This document shows positions 17,279-25,810 of a stretch of 44,336 bases of DNA, piece after piece (the first letter of the stretch is position 1; every line of letters begins with the position of its first letter). The stretch is from Brucella pseudintermedia. GTDB taxonomy: Bacteria; Pseudomonadota; Alphaproteobacteria; Rhizobiales; Rhizobiaceae. A program made the position numbers and the translations under genes. The notes beneath the pieces are model-generated. The model made no database searches, was not told the DNA's origin, and saw only the letters and a list, made by a program, of their open reading frames with translations. The stretch spans positions 1 through 44,336 of the forward strand of contig NZ_WBWE01000020.1 in NCBI RefSeq assembly GCF_008932435.1, given 5' to 3'.

Positions 17279-18110
17279 GCCGCTCCTTTCCCGAACGACG
17301 AGACGTGTCCAGATGCACAACGGGAGCAACCTGCCGGCCTTTTGGAACGATCAGCGGTGTACCAGACACTGGATCGGGGATGATGACGGACGGCAGGCCA
17401 AATACGTCTTCGACCAGTTGCTCGGTGACGATAGCTGAGGGTCTGCCTTCGGCGACAATTGCGCCGTCCTTCATGGCGATGAGGTGCGAGGCGTAGCGGC
17501 AGGCATGATTGAGGTCGTGCAGCACGGCGACGACGGTGCGGCTCTGACGGTTGAGATCGGCCAGCAGGTCCATGAGTTCGATCTGGTGGGCGATGTCGAG
17601 GAAAGTGGTTGGCTCATCCAGCAGCAGGATCGGCGTTTCCTGCGCCAGAACCATCGCCACCCAGACGCGCTGCCGCTGGCCGCCGGAAAGCTCGTCCACC
17701 AAGCGGGCCGACAGGTCCGTGACGCGGGTTGCTTCCATCGCCGTAATGACGGCTTCCTCGTCGGCCTTGGACCATTGCCGGAAGAAGGACTGGTGCGGAT
17801 AGCGACCGCGCGCCACCAGATCGGCAACGGTGATGCCCTCTGGCGCGATGGACGATTGCGGAAGCAAACCGAGACGGCGGGCGACCTCCTTGGCGGCAAG
17901 ATCGGAAATGCTGTGTCCGTCGAGGATCACCTGTCCGGCGGCAGGGACAAGCAGACGCGACAAGGCGCGCAACAGCGTGGACTTGCCGCAAGCGTTCGGG
18001 CCGACGATCACGGTGAAGGAGCCATCAGGCACGGCGACCGAAAGATTCCGCGAAATCGTCCGCTCGTCATAGCGCAGGGTCACATTGTCCGCATGAAGGC
18101 GGTCTGTCAT
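17268..18110 (-). CDS. Ferric-siderophore ABC importer ATPase (FepC/FhuC-like)
   Basis: The 280-residue ATPase has FTVIVGPNACGKSTLLRALS (Walker A), the FepC-type block LGLLPQSSIAPEGITVADLV ARGRYPHQ, LVDELSGGQRQRVWVAMVLA (signature), ILLLDEPTTFLDIAHQIELM (Walker B) and AVLHDLNHACRYASHL with the switch histidine. All are characteristic of FecCD-type siderophore importers. ATG 18110 overlaps the permease stop as ATGA. It extends past the domain with VIIPDPVSGTPLIVPKGRQV and a short basic tail. It would power the two permeases encoded just upstream. Confidence 0.94.
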   Translation of the reverse strand: MTDRLHADNVTLRYDERTISRNLSVAVPDGSFTVIVGPNACGKSTLLRALSRLLVPAAGQVILDGHSISDLAAKEVARRLGLLPQSSIAPEGITVADLVARGRYPHQSFFRQWSKADEEAVITAMEATRVTDLSARLVDELSGGQRQRVWVAMVLAQETPILLLDEPTTFLDIAHQIELMDLLADLNRQSRTVVAVLHDLNHACRYASHLIAMKDGAIVAEGRPSAIVTEQLVEDVFGLPSVIIPDPVSGTPLIVPKGRQVAPVVHLDTSRRSGKERHGD

Positions 18111-19168
18111 TTGTGGCCCTCCCTGTAGAGCAGCCAGACGAAGTAGAGACCGCCGATGCTCACCGTCATGACACCAACGGGAAGCTGGACACCAAAGGCA
18201 TGCTGCGCGGCCCAATCGGCGGCAAGCAACAGAAGACCACCCATAAGCGCGGAGGGAATCAGCACCACACCGGCCGAGCGGGTCAGCCGCCTTGCAATCT
18301 GCGGTGCGGCAAGCGCGATGAAGGAAATCGGACCGGCTGCCGCCGTGACGATTGCGGTCAACGCCACACCGAGAACCATCAAGGCAAGCCGTGTCCTGTT
18401 TGCATTGACACCGGACGCCCTTGCCGCATCGTCACCCATCTCAAGCTGGCGCATCGGGCGAGCGAGGAACAAAGTCAGAGGAACGACGACACAAAGCACG
18501 ATGGCGACCGGCACAAGCTGCTCGAAACCGAGACCGTTGAGCGAACCAGCGCCCCATATCGCGGCGCTCATCGCCACCTGAAGGTCAGCCTCACGGATCA
18601 TCCAGGCATTGAAGGCCGACAGCATGGCTGCGACACCGATCCCGACCACGATCAGGCGGAAACCTTGCACGCCTCGCCGGTAGGCAAGGAGATAGACAGC
18701 CATGGCCGTGAGGATGCCGCCGATCAACGCGCCAGCCGCGGTCTCGTAATAGCCACCGGACAGAAGCAGCATGACCACCAGTGCGCCAGTATAGGAGCCA
18801 GCTAAGAAACCGATAATGTCGGGGGAGCCGAGCGGATTGCGGGTGAGGCTCTGGAAGATCGCCCCGCTCATGGCAAGTGCTGCGCCAAGCAGGAAGGCCA
18901 GCGCCACGCGCGGCAAACGCCATTCCACGACGATCATTCGCACCATGTCGTCGCCATGACGGGCGAGCGCACCCAACACGTCAGCCAGCGCGATCGGATA
19001 CTTGCCGCTTGCCAGCGAGAGACCGGCGATGCCGACTGCGAGAACGGCAAGCGCAAGACCAATGAATATCGAAAGCCTGTCGAACCGAGCTGACAGGCGA
19101 CCGCGGAACCCTCGCACGACATGCACGGAACGGCCCAAATCGATCTGGGATGATACGGCGGCTCTCAT
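18107..19168 (-). CDS. Ferric-siderophore ABC importer permease (FepG/FecD-like)
   Basis: A FecCD-family inner-membrane permease of 353 residues with about nine to ten membrane helices. Conserved family segments are visible: EWRLPRVALAFLLGAALAMS GAIFQSLTRNPLGSPDIIGF (split here by a space), LIVVGIGVAAMLSAFNAWMI, and AAAGPISFIALAAPQIARRL TRSAG, the cytoplasmic loop that meets the ATPase. It overlaps both neighbours by four bases, and pairs with the permease at 19165-20217 to form a heterodimeric channel. The N-terminal 30 residues are hydrophilic. Confidence 0.93.
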   Translation of the reverse strand: MRAAVSSQIDLGRSVHVVRGFRGRLSARFDRLSIFIGLALAVLAVGIAGLSLASGKYPIALADVLGALARHGDDMVRMIVVEWRLPRVALAFLLGAALAMSGAIFQSLTRNPLGSPDIIGFLAGSYTGALVVMLLLSGGYYETAAGALIGGILTAMAVYLLAYRRGVQGFRLIVVGIGVAAMLSAFNAWMIREADLQVAMSAAIWGAGSLNGLGFEQLVPVAIVLCVVVPLTLFLARPMRQLEMGDDAARASGVNANRTRLALMVLGVALTAIVTAAAGPISFIALAAPQIARRLTRSAGVVLIPSALMGGLLLLAADWAAQHAFGVQLPVGVMTVSIGGLYFVWLLYREGHK

Positions 19169-20217
19169 AGTCCACTCGCTTTCTTCCGACGTGCCAGCAG
19201 GATCAGCACCGGAGCGCCGATGAAGGCGGTAACGATGCCCGCTTCCAGTTCATCCGGAAACAGGATCAGGCGTCCGGCAATATCGGCGGACAGCAGCAGC
19301 ACCGGCGCATAGATCATGGTCATTGGGATGATCCAGCGTTGATCCGGCCCGCTGAACCAGCGCACCACATGCGGCACCATCAGCCCGACGAAGCCGATCG
19401 GGCCGCAAGCGGCGGTGCCTGCACCGGCAAGCAGTGTCACGGCGATGAGTGTCAGGATGCGTGCACGCGGGATGTTCGCACCGAGTGAACGGGCCAAATC
19501 GTCGCCGAGCGCAACGGCGTTGAGAGAACGGGCGGCAACCAGCGCGATCAGCAGGCCGAGGCCAATGAACGGAGCGACCGCCGCCACGATCTCCATGTTC
19601 CTGCCAGCCACGGAGCCGATGGACCAGAAACGCATGGAGTCGAAAGCCTGCGGATCGAGCAGCGTGATCGCCGAGCCGATGCCACCGAGCACGGCCGACA
19701 ATGCGACACCCACCAGCACAAGGCGGACGGGCGTCGCACCGTCACGGCCCGCCGCCCCGAGCGCGTAAACAGCAAGCGTGACAAGAACCGCTCCAAGAAA
19801 GGCGAACCACAGATAGGTATCAATCGAATGAAAGCCTAACAGGCCGACCGCCAGCGTCACGAAGAAGGCTGCACCGGCATTGACGCCGAGAATGCCGGGA
19901 TCGGCGAGCGGATTGCGTGTCGCCGCCAGTATCAGCGCGCCAGATACGCCGAAGGAGGCCCCGCAAAGCAACCCAAGCAAGGTTCGCGGCAGGCGGTAAT
20001 CCCAGATTATGATATGTTCGGCAGAGTTGGTGTCGTAGGCAAACAACGCGTTTTGTGCAGTCGAAATGGCAATTGACCTTGTTCCCACCAGAAGACTTGC
20101 CAATGAAACCGCCGCGAGCACTACAAGGCCAAGCAACAGCCCGGCTAGCCGCTTGGTGTTGCCGATCGCAAATCCCGTTCCTTCCTTATCGTCGTGAGGC
20201 GAAGCAACAACACTCAA
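19165..20217 (-). CDS. Ferric-siderophore ABC importer permease (FepD/FecC-like)
   Basis: A second FecCD-family permease, with WDYRLPRTLLGLLCGASFGV SGALILAATRNPLADPGILG (split by a space), VLVGVALSAVLGGIGSAITL and ACGPIGFVGLMVPHVVRWFS GPDQRW. The most likely start is TTG 20217, which overlaps the stop of the siderophore-interacting protein gene as TTGA; no ATG or GTG lies nearby in frame downstream, and the longer frame to 20304 runs inside the upstream gene. That gives 350 residues. With the neighbouring permease and ATPase it forms the importer. Confidence 0.9.
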   Translation of the reverse strand: MSVVASPHDDKEGTGFAIGNTKRLAGLLLGLVVLAAVSLASLLVGTRSIAISTAQNALFAYDTNSAEHIIIWDYRLPRTLLGLLCGASFGVSGALILAATRNPLADPGILGVNAGAAFFVTLAVGLLGFHSIDTYLWFAFLGAVLVTLAVYALGAAGRDGATPVRLVLVGVALSAVLGGIGSAITLLDPQAFDSMRFWSIGSVAGRNMEIVAAVAPFIGLGLLIALVAARSLNAVALGDDLARSLGANIPRARILTLIAVTLLAGAGTAACGPIGFVGLMVPHVVRWFSGPDQRWIIPMTMIYAPVLLLSADIAGRLILFPDELEAGIVTAFIGAPVLILLARRKKASGL

Positions 20218-21038
20218 ACCCGCGCCTGCCCTTCGATCCAGTAGCCGATGGCGTCGATGCGGTTCTTGTCGAAGCCGAGGACGTCGCGGAAATGCTTGCG
20301 GCAATCAGAAGCAGCGCGCGCTTCACCGGCGATGTAAATATAGCCGGGACCTTCTGGCAGTTCCGCGATCGATTCCGCTATACGCGGCAATTCCGTGTAG
20401 CCGGGCCGATCTGACTTCAAACCATGCGAATAGTGCCAGACGATTGAAGCGTCGGCTTCCGTAGCGATCTTCTGACGGTCGGCCTCGGAAGGCACTTCCA
20501 CATGCACAATGGCCCGAAACCCAGCCGGAAGCTCTTCCAGAACACGACCAACAGCCGGAAGCCCGGTAATGTCCGTCAGCATCAACAGCCATTCACTGCA
20601 TCTGGGTATCCAGAAGCGGCCTTCCGGATTGCAGATGCCGACCACATCGCCGACTTTCGCATTCATGACCCATGAAGCAGCAACACCACCCTCATGCCCG
20701 ACGATATCAATCGTCATCTCGCAGCGTTCAGCATCCCAGCGACGGATTGTATAAGGACGATTCGGGCAATCTTGCGAGCCATCGGGTCTGCCCCATTTGC
20801 CATTTTCCATTTTCACCGGCAACGTCACCGGTGTCTGAGCGTCCGGCTTCAGTGCAAGGCGCACCCATTCGTCGGGATGCCCACTTGGTACCAAGCGCTC
20901 GCCGTCCTTAATTTTTATAACCAACCGGGTCAGCGATGGCGACAAGTGCTCAACTGTGATCGTCTCGCCAAAAAAGTAGTCCTCCACATATGGATCATGA
21001 TGATGGTCGTCATGATGCTCGTGTTTACTATGTGTCAT
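20214..21038 (-). CDS. Siderophore-interacting protein (NAD(P)H-dependent ferric-siderophore reductase)
   Basis: This 274-residue cytoplasmic flavoprotein would release iron by reducing the imported ferric siderophore. It has the FAD-binding motif RPYTIRRWD at about residue 95, the MTIDIVGHEGGVAASWVMNA and VGDVVGICNPEGRFWIP blocks of the ViuB/YqjH family, and a C-terminal nucleotide-binding part (LLMLTDITGLPAVGRVLEEL, YIYIAGEARAASDCRKHFRD). The conserved final GYWIEGQA is present. Its first 17 residues hold seven histidines (MTHSKHEHHDDHHHD), which may bind metal; this is unusual and not needed for the fold. It begins a few bases after the binding-protein gene. Confidence 0.93.
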   Translation of the reverse strand: MTHSKHEHHDDHHHDPYVEDYFFGETITVEHLSPSLTRLVIKIKDGERLVPSGHPDEWVRLALKPDAQTPVTLPVKMENGKWGRPDGSQDCPNRPYTIRRWDAERCEMTIDIVGHEGGVAASWVMNAKVGDVVGICNPEGRFWIPRCSEWLLMLTDITGLPAVGRVLEELPAGFRAIVHVEVPSEADRQKIATEADASIVWHYSHGLKSDRPGYTELPRIAESIAELPEGPGYIYIAGEARAASDCRKHFRDVLGFDKNRIDAIGYWIEGQARV

Positions 21039-21042
21039 GGTA

Positions 21043-22044
21043 CTAATGCTCCACCTTGCGAGCGGCCTCCGCTAAACGCGGGACAAATTTGGGAAATCCG
21101 TACGGGATAGAAAGAACGCTCAACGCTGAGGTGGACCACACCGATACCGGATCATCTAAAGCGACGTAGCCACCACGGCGAACTACTTCCAAAGACTGGA
21201 ATAATGGCTGATTTTCTAATGCTGCTCTGGCGTCGGCTCCGAACCACATGATCAGAATATCTGCGTTGATCGTATCGATGTGTTCAAGGCTGACTGTCGT
21301 AGAGGTCTTATGAGGATTGTTCGAAGCAAGCCTCTCCACACCGGCAGATGGCTTCAGCCCTAATTCCATCAGAGTGGAGACACGAGGATCGGCGGGCAAA
21401 TAAACAACGATCCCGCTAGAACCAGGAAAATGTGTCCCGAAAGTGAAGGTCTTCCCCCGTAGTTGCTTGTATTGTGTGGAAAGACTCTGAAGAAAACTCT
21501 CCGTTTTCTTAATCTGGAGTTTTGCCGTCGAAGAATCTCCCAAAGCCAGTCCGACAAGCTCTGTCTGTTCCCGCCAATCTGCCGCAAACGGACCCGTGCG
21601 ATATGCGATCGTTGGTGCGATGGTGGAAAGCCTTTTCCATGTCACAGCATCAATATTAGAAGATATCGCCAGAATCAGATCCGGATGCAAGGAAGCGATT
21701 TGTTCGAAATCGACCGTTCGGCCCGCCATTAATACGGGGGTGCGCCCTTGAAGCTTTTCCTCGTTCCAAGGAAAAATCCCGCTTGGAAAAAAACTATAGC
21801 GTGGCATGGCAATCGGATATTTTCCCAGCGCCAGAACGGCATCCTCCGCATTCCATCCGAAGGTAACGATGCGTTGTGGTTCAGACGTTATCGTCGTTTT
21901 TCCCAACGCATGTTCAATTGTAACCGGAAAGGCATCAAGATCGGTGGCCGTGGCAGGTTGCTCAAGCATGAAAATCATCCACGCCAGAAGCCAGAGAAAC
22001 ATCAATCTACGAGACAATCGGAATAATTGGGGAAAAAGCATCAT
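21043..22044 (-). CDS. Periplasmic ferric-siderophore-binding protein (FepB/FhuD-like)
   Basis: A class III substrate-binding protein of 333 residues, with a signal peptide at about 1-34 (LMFLWLLAWMIFMLEQPATA), then DLDAFPVTIEHALGKTTITS EPQRIVTFGWNAEDAVLALG, the standard opening of this family, and IASLHPDLILAISSNIDAVT. The C-terminal lobe has INADILIMWFGADARAALEN. It would hand ferric siderophore from the receptor to the permeases. Two start codons, 22044 and 22041, are adjacent. A hairpin lies between it and the receptor gene, so its expression may be partly separated. Base composition is AT-richer than the permease genes. Confidence 0.9.
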   Translation of the reverse strand: MMLFPQLFRLSRRLMFLWLLAWMIFMLEQPATATDLDAFPVTIEHALGKTTITSEPQRIVTFGWNAEDAVLALGKYPIAMPRYSFFPSGIFPWNEEKLQGRTPVLMAGRTVDFEQIASLHPDLILAISSNIDAVTWKRLSTIAPTIAYRTGPFAADWREQTELVGLALGDSSTAKLQIKKTESFLQSLSTQYKQLRGKTFTFGTHFPGSSGIVVYLPADPRVSTLMELGLKPSAGVERLASNNPHKTSTTVSLEHIDTINADILIMWFGADARAALENQPLFQSLEVVRRGGYVALDDPVSVWSTSALSVLSIPYGFPKFVPRLAEAARKVEH

Positions 22045-22054
22045 TTTTGCCTAG

Positions 22055-22097
22055 CTAAAAGCAAAGCGGCAGATGCACCAAATGATACACCTGCCGC
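22055..22097 (-). terminator. Candidate terminator or attenuator after the receptor gene
   Basis: On the minus strand GCGGCAG (22097-22091) pairs perfectly with CTGCCGC (22072-22066), with partial pairing inside, followed by TTTGCTTTTAGC. It lies right after the receptor stop and before the binding-protein gene. A partial stop here would make more receptor than transporter. Confidence 0.55.
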
Positions 22098-22103
22098 AGC
22101 CAA

Positions 22104-24557
22104 TCAAAACTTATGTCGCAAGGAAAGAGTAAGCTCGCGAGAAGCGCCTATGAAATTGCCGTAAGACGTTAGCCCTGAAATCGAGGAATAATATTCCTTG
22201 TCAAACAGGTTATTGACGTTGACTTGCATCTCTGTCTGTTCACTAAACTTATATCGCGCCATGAGATCGACGACGGCGTAGGCGGGCTGCTCGATCTTGA
22301 AATTCGACCCTTGATAGTAGGTCTTGCTTTGAGCGCGGACGCTGCCCCCAATCGTCCAGTTTTCCAGTTCTCCGGGTAGCTGATAGGCTGCACTGAGCTT
22401 GAAGAGATGCGACGGCATTTTGTTCGTGTTGTACTTGTCGCCTGAATTCTCGCCCTCAACATATTTGGACTGGCTGTAGGTGTAGCCAAATCCGAGGTTC
22501 AGATTGTCCCAAACCTCCCCGCTGACTTCCAGCTCGACCCCGCGTGTCCGAATCTTATCGGCCGCTTCATAGCAAGTATAAGCAACCGGATTGCAATAGG
22601 TGAATTCTTCCAACTCGACAGCCAAGCCCTCTTGCGTGGTTTCAAAGAGAGCCACCGATGCATTCAGGCGTCCGCCGAGAAATTCACCCTTGATGCCGAT
22701 TTCCTTATTATCGCCATCAACCGGCTCAAGTAGCGCACCGTCAACACCGTAGGCCATTTGCGGTTTGAAAATGCCGGTATAGCTTCCATAAACAGAAAAA
22801 GTGTCATTCAGATCATAGACGACGCCGATATAGGGAATAAATTTTCCGTTTTCGCTATACTCATCATCGCTGTACATATCATTATTCTTGTACCAGCTTA
22901 GACGACCACCAAGAATAACTTTCAACGGGTCTGCAATGTTGAGACGCGTCGAGGCATATATACCTGCCTCGCGTTGATCCAAATCCCCACTGAACGAACC
23001 GATGGTTATATTCGGCTTCGCAACAGATGTTGGATCCCAAGTCTCCGGATCGATGACATAGAACGGGCTGCTCCCGCCGACATAGGCATGTTTTTCGCGC
23101 ATAGCGCTCACGCCGAAGACAACATCATGCTCCCGTCCAAACAACTCCACAGGGCCGGAGGCATGAATATCTCCCGAAAGCTGATCATCGTCATAATCGT
23201 AAAGGCGATCGTTCTTACGAACATCGTCACCCACACGCCATGTGAAGGAGGTGAGCATATCGGCGTTCGCCCATATACCACGAGCCGACGCATTAAGCTT
23301 CCAGCCATTATCGAAGCGATGTTCAATATCGAGGTAAGCAGTGTTCTGCGTCTTCTTCAAATATTCCCAATCGCTTCCGAGATAGGTCTTCGGAGAGAAA
23401 TTGTAGAATGATCCGTCTGCCCGAGTGGGCAGACCACCCCAAGTGTAGCCGTCGGTATCTTCTTTTTGATAACTGAAACCCAGACTGACTGTCGTATCTT
23501 CGGTTATATCCGCATCGATCACGCCGTAAAGTGTGAGGTTTTTCTGCTCGAAATAATCTCTGTAGCCGTCACCCGCCCCCCCCGAGGCTACGAACCGACC
23601 ACGCAGAGTTCCGGCCTCATTGAGCGGTCCAGAGGCATCGAATGTTCCGCGCGCCTTGCCATATGATGAGGCAGAAGTCTCAAACGAATATTGTGGCGTT
23701 GCCGTGGGGCGCTTTCGAACCAGATTGATCGAAGCTGAAGGATTTCCAGAGCCTTCAGTCAAGCCAGTTGCGCCACGGATGATTTCTACTCGGTCATAAA
23801 TCGCCAGATTGTCTTGAACCAGAACGTCGCGCGTGAAATTGTTGATCGGGCTGGCTACGCCATCGAACTGAATATTGTTAATTGCATCCCCACGCGCGAA
23901 ATATTCCCAACGGGTATCTCCGAAACCCTGTGTTGCGGTTATCCCAGGCGCATCCTGAAGTGCCTTGTCGAGCGTGTCGTAATTTTTGTCTTTAATCTGC
24001 TGTTGCGTCACCACAGAAACACTTTGCGGTGTTTCCCGAATAGATAGGGGCAGTTTGGTCGCCGTGCTCATCTGACCAGTTGTGTAGGAACCAGAGCCCT
24101 CCGTCGTCGCACCTTGACCTTGCACGGTGATCGTATCGAGCACCGTCGAGCCATCACCCGATATACCAGCAGCATTCGCCGCCGCTGTGGGGTCGACAAT
24201 GGTTACGGTGTTCGCAGCGGTGAAGCGGTAGGAAAGTCCCGTCCCTGCAAGCAACTTGCCTAAGGCGTCTTCCCGCGTGAGATTTCCGGAAACACCGGCC
24301 GAAGTCTTACCACGCACCAGATTGGCCGGATACAGAACCTGAAGGTTGGAGAGGTCCCCGAAGCGGGAAATCGCCGTCCCAAGCGAGCCAGCTGGAACCG
24401 AATAGTTGATCGTGGCGGATGTCTGCTGCGCTGCCGCGGGCCGCACGGTGGCGGCAGCCGTCAAAGAAATTGCCGTTGACGCCAGAAGCGCCAAACCAAA
24501 TCCTCCGATGTGTCCTCTTACCCTAGCGGATGACCTGTCCCCAAACTGCTTGACCAT
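22104..24557 (-). CDS. TonB-dependent siderophore receptor with N-terminal signalling (STN) domain
   Basis: An outer-membrane receptor of 817 residues. After a signal peptide (about 1-43, ending RPAAAQQ) comes an STN secretin/TonB signalling domain (about 48-125: SVPAGSLGTAISRFGDLSNL, LTREDALGKLLAGTGLSYRF), then the plug (about 160-290: PLSIRETPQSVSVVTQQQIK, VEIIRGATGLTEGSGNPSAS INLVRKRP) and the 22-strand barrel ending in LSLRHKF. The final residue is phenylalanine, as usual for barrel insertion. The TonB box is probably around LDTITVQGQ. The STN domain marks a FecA/FpvA-type transducer, fitting the FecI and FecR genes upstream. The extracellular loops do not tell me the substrate; relatives take hydroxamate or mixed siderophores. 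Confidence 0.95.
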   Translation of the reverse strand: MVKQFGDRSSARVRGHIGGFGLALLASTAISLTAAATVRPAAAQQTSATINYSVPAGSLGTAISRFGDLSNLQVLYPANLVRGKTSAGVSGNLTREDALGKLLAGTGLSYRFTAANTVTIVDPTAAANAAGISGDGSTVLDTITVQGQGATTEGSGSYTTGQMSTATKLPLSIRETPQSVSVVTQQQIKDKNYDTLDKALQDAPGITATQGFGDTRWEYFARGDAINNIQFDGVASPINNFTRDVLVQDNLAIYDRVEIIRGATGLTEGSGNPSASINLVRKRPTATPQYSFETSASSYGKARGTFDASGPLNEAGTLRGRFVASGGAGDGYRDYFEQKNLTLYGVIDADITEDTTVSLGFSYQKEDTDGYTWGGLPTRADGSFYNFSPKTYLGSDWEYLKKTQNTAYLDIEHRFDNGWKLNASARGIWANADMLTSFTWRVGDDVRKNDRLYDYDDDQLSGDIHASGPVELFGREHDVVFGVSAMREKHAYVGGSSPFYVIDPETWDPTSVAKPNITIGSFSGDLDQREAGIYASTRLNIADPLKVILGGRLSWYKNNDMYSDDEYSENGKFIPYIGVVYDLNDTFSVYGSYTGIFKPQMAYGVDGALLEPVDGDNKEIGIKGEFLGGRLNASVALFETTQEGLAVELEEFTYCNPVAYTCYEAADKIRTRGVELEVSGEVWDNLNLGFGYTYSQSKYVEGENSGDKYNTNKMPSHLFKLSAAYQLPGELENWTIGGSVRAQSKTYYQGSNFKIEQPAYAVVDLMARYKFSEQTEMQVNVNNLFDKEYYSSISGLTSYGNFIGASRELTLSLRHKF

Positions 24558-24618
24558 AGCCCCTGTCGAACTCCTGTTTTGCGTATTTTACGAGCACGCA
24601 CGCACTCGTCTTATGCAA

Positions 24619-24650
24619 AGACGGATTTCGAGGCATACCACCTCACCCCC
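24619..24650 (-). promoter_or_regulatory. Candidate ECF sigma (FecI-type) promoter for the receptor gene
   Basis: Minus strand: GGGTGAGGTGGT, 13 bases, then CGTCT. The same two blocks with the same 13-base gap occur ahead of fecR at 25755-25784, and 12 bases are identical. CGTC-type -10 elements are usual for FecI-like sigma factors. It ends 62 bp before the receptor start. Confidence 0.75.
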
Positions 24651-24734
24651 AAAGTGGACAATAATCGTCAGGATTTGATTTTTTTGAAATTCGGCTCAAA
24701 CGAGGCGGCAAACCAACCCGTTTTTCTCTCTCGT

Positions 24735-25697
24735 TTATGCAGGATGGAGAACAACCAGCCAGGGCGACAATTGGAAGGTTCGAACCGGCAACGTCGTCCG
24801 GATCGCATCGAGCACGCCATCGGGATTGTTGATGTCAAAAATGCCGCTCACGCGCATGTTCAGCAAACGGCTATCTGTGACGCGGATGGTGCCAGAACGA
24901 TAACGGTTCACGTCAGCAAGAACCTGCCGAAGTGGACGATCCTCGAAAATCAGTTTGCCGCGCCGCCATGCAACTTCAGCTTCCATATCGACGGGCTGAA
25001 CCCTGCCAAGCCGCTTGTCATCATAGATGACATATTCTCCGGCGTTGACGACGGCATTGGAGCCGTCAGGTCCAACAACAGAAACAGCACTCTCCTCAAC
25101 GGATACGGTAACAGTGCCGGACCATTCGTGAACAACGAAACGTGTTCCCAAAGCCGTGGTGCCGCCCGTGGCTGCGACAACGGTGAACGGACGGCTGGCA
25201 TCCTTGGCGACGTTAAAAAAGGCTCGACCGCGAAGCAAGCGAACAGTGCGGATCGCATCGGTAAAGTCCAGCGCTATTGCTGTGTCGGCATCCAGATCAA
25301 CCTTCGTTCCATCGGCGAGGGTTACGCTGCGTAATTCGCCCGTTCCGGTAAAATGATCGCTTGTCAGGAAATCCGGTGGGCCAGCCACCATTGCAACGGC
25401 GGCTACGGCCAGGGCGGCGGTGCCTCCGGCAAGAAAAGCACGGCGAGACGGGAACGGGCGACAGGCTGTTTGTCGGGAAGCGACCGTGCGCGGATCAGGA
25501 ATCCGGTCCAGATCGGACCATATGTCGCCGAGCTTGGCGTATTCAGCGCGGTTCAAAGGATCGGACGCCATCCATGCGGCGTGATCGACCCGTTCGCTTT
25601 CGGTCGCATCGCCCGAATTGATACGCACGAACCAAGCCAGCGCCTCATCGCGCGATTTTCGTTGTTTATCGTTACTCGTTGCTGCCATCGTGGCCAC
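24735..25697 (-). CDS. fecR: FecR-family anti-sigma/sigma regulator
   Basis: FecR passes the receptor signal to FecI across the inner membrane. The 320-residue protein has a cytoplasmic N-terminus with DEALAWFVRINSGDATESER and HAAWMASDPLNRAEYAKLGD IWSDL (the DUF4880 sigma-binding part), a membrane helix at about 90-107 (AFLAGGTAALAVAAVAMVAG), and the periplasmic FecR domain (ELRSVTLADGTKVDLDADTA, VRLLRGRAFFNVAKDASRPF TVVAATGGTTALGTRFVV). It ends near LSPWLVVLHPA. I use GTG 25697 because AAGGA lies seven bases ahead; ATG 25688 is the alternative. It has its own ECF-type promoter 58 bp upstream. Confidence 0.93.
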   Translation of the reverse strand: MATMAATSNDKQRKSRDEALAWFVRINSGDATESERVDHAAWMASDPLNRAEYAKLGDIWSDLDRIPDPRTVASRQTACRPFPSRRAFLAGGTAALAVAAVAMVAGPPDFLTSDHFTGTGELRSVTLADGTKVDLDADTAIALDFTDAIRTVRLLRGRAFFNVAKDASRPFTVVAATGGTTALGTRFVVHEWSGTVTVSVEESAVSVVGPDGSNAVVNAGEYVIYDDKRLGRVQPVDMEAEVAWRRGKLIFEDRPLRQVLADVNRYRSGTIRVTDSRLLNMRVSGIFDINNPDGVLDAIRTTLPVRTFQLSPWLVVLHPA

Positions 25698-25754
25698 CGG
25701 CTATTTCCTTGCGCAAGACAGGGCGACGCTCCCCGGTCCGAGTATCCGACATAT

Positions 25755-25784
25755 AGACGTATACGAACGGGCACCACCTCACCC
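25755..25784 (-). promoter_or_regulatory. Candidate ECF sigma (FecI-type) promoter for fecR
   Basis: Minus strand: GGGTGAGGTGGT, 13 bases, then CGTCT, matching the receptor promoter. It lies between fecI and fecR, suggesting that fecR is made under the control of FecI. Confidence 0.72.
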
Positions 25785-25810
25785 TTGTCGCAAATATTTT
25801 TTCAAATTCT

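Noticed and set aside
21127..21136. TGAGGTGGA resembling the ECF -35 block
   Set aside because: It is inside the binding-protein gene, on the plus strand, and no CGTCT follows at the proper distance.
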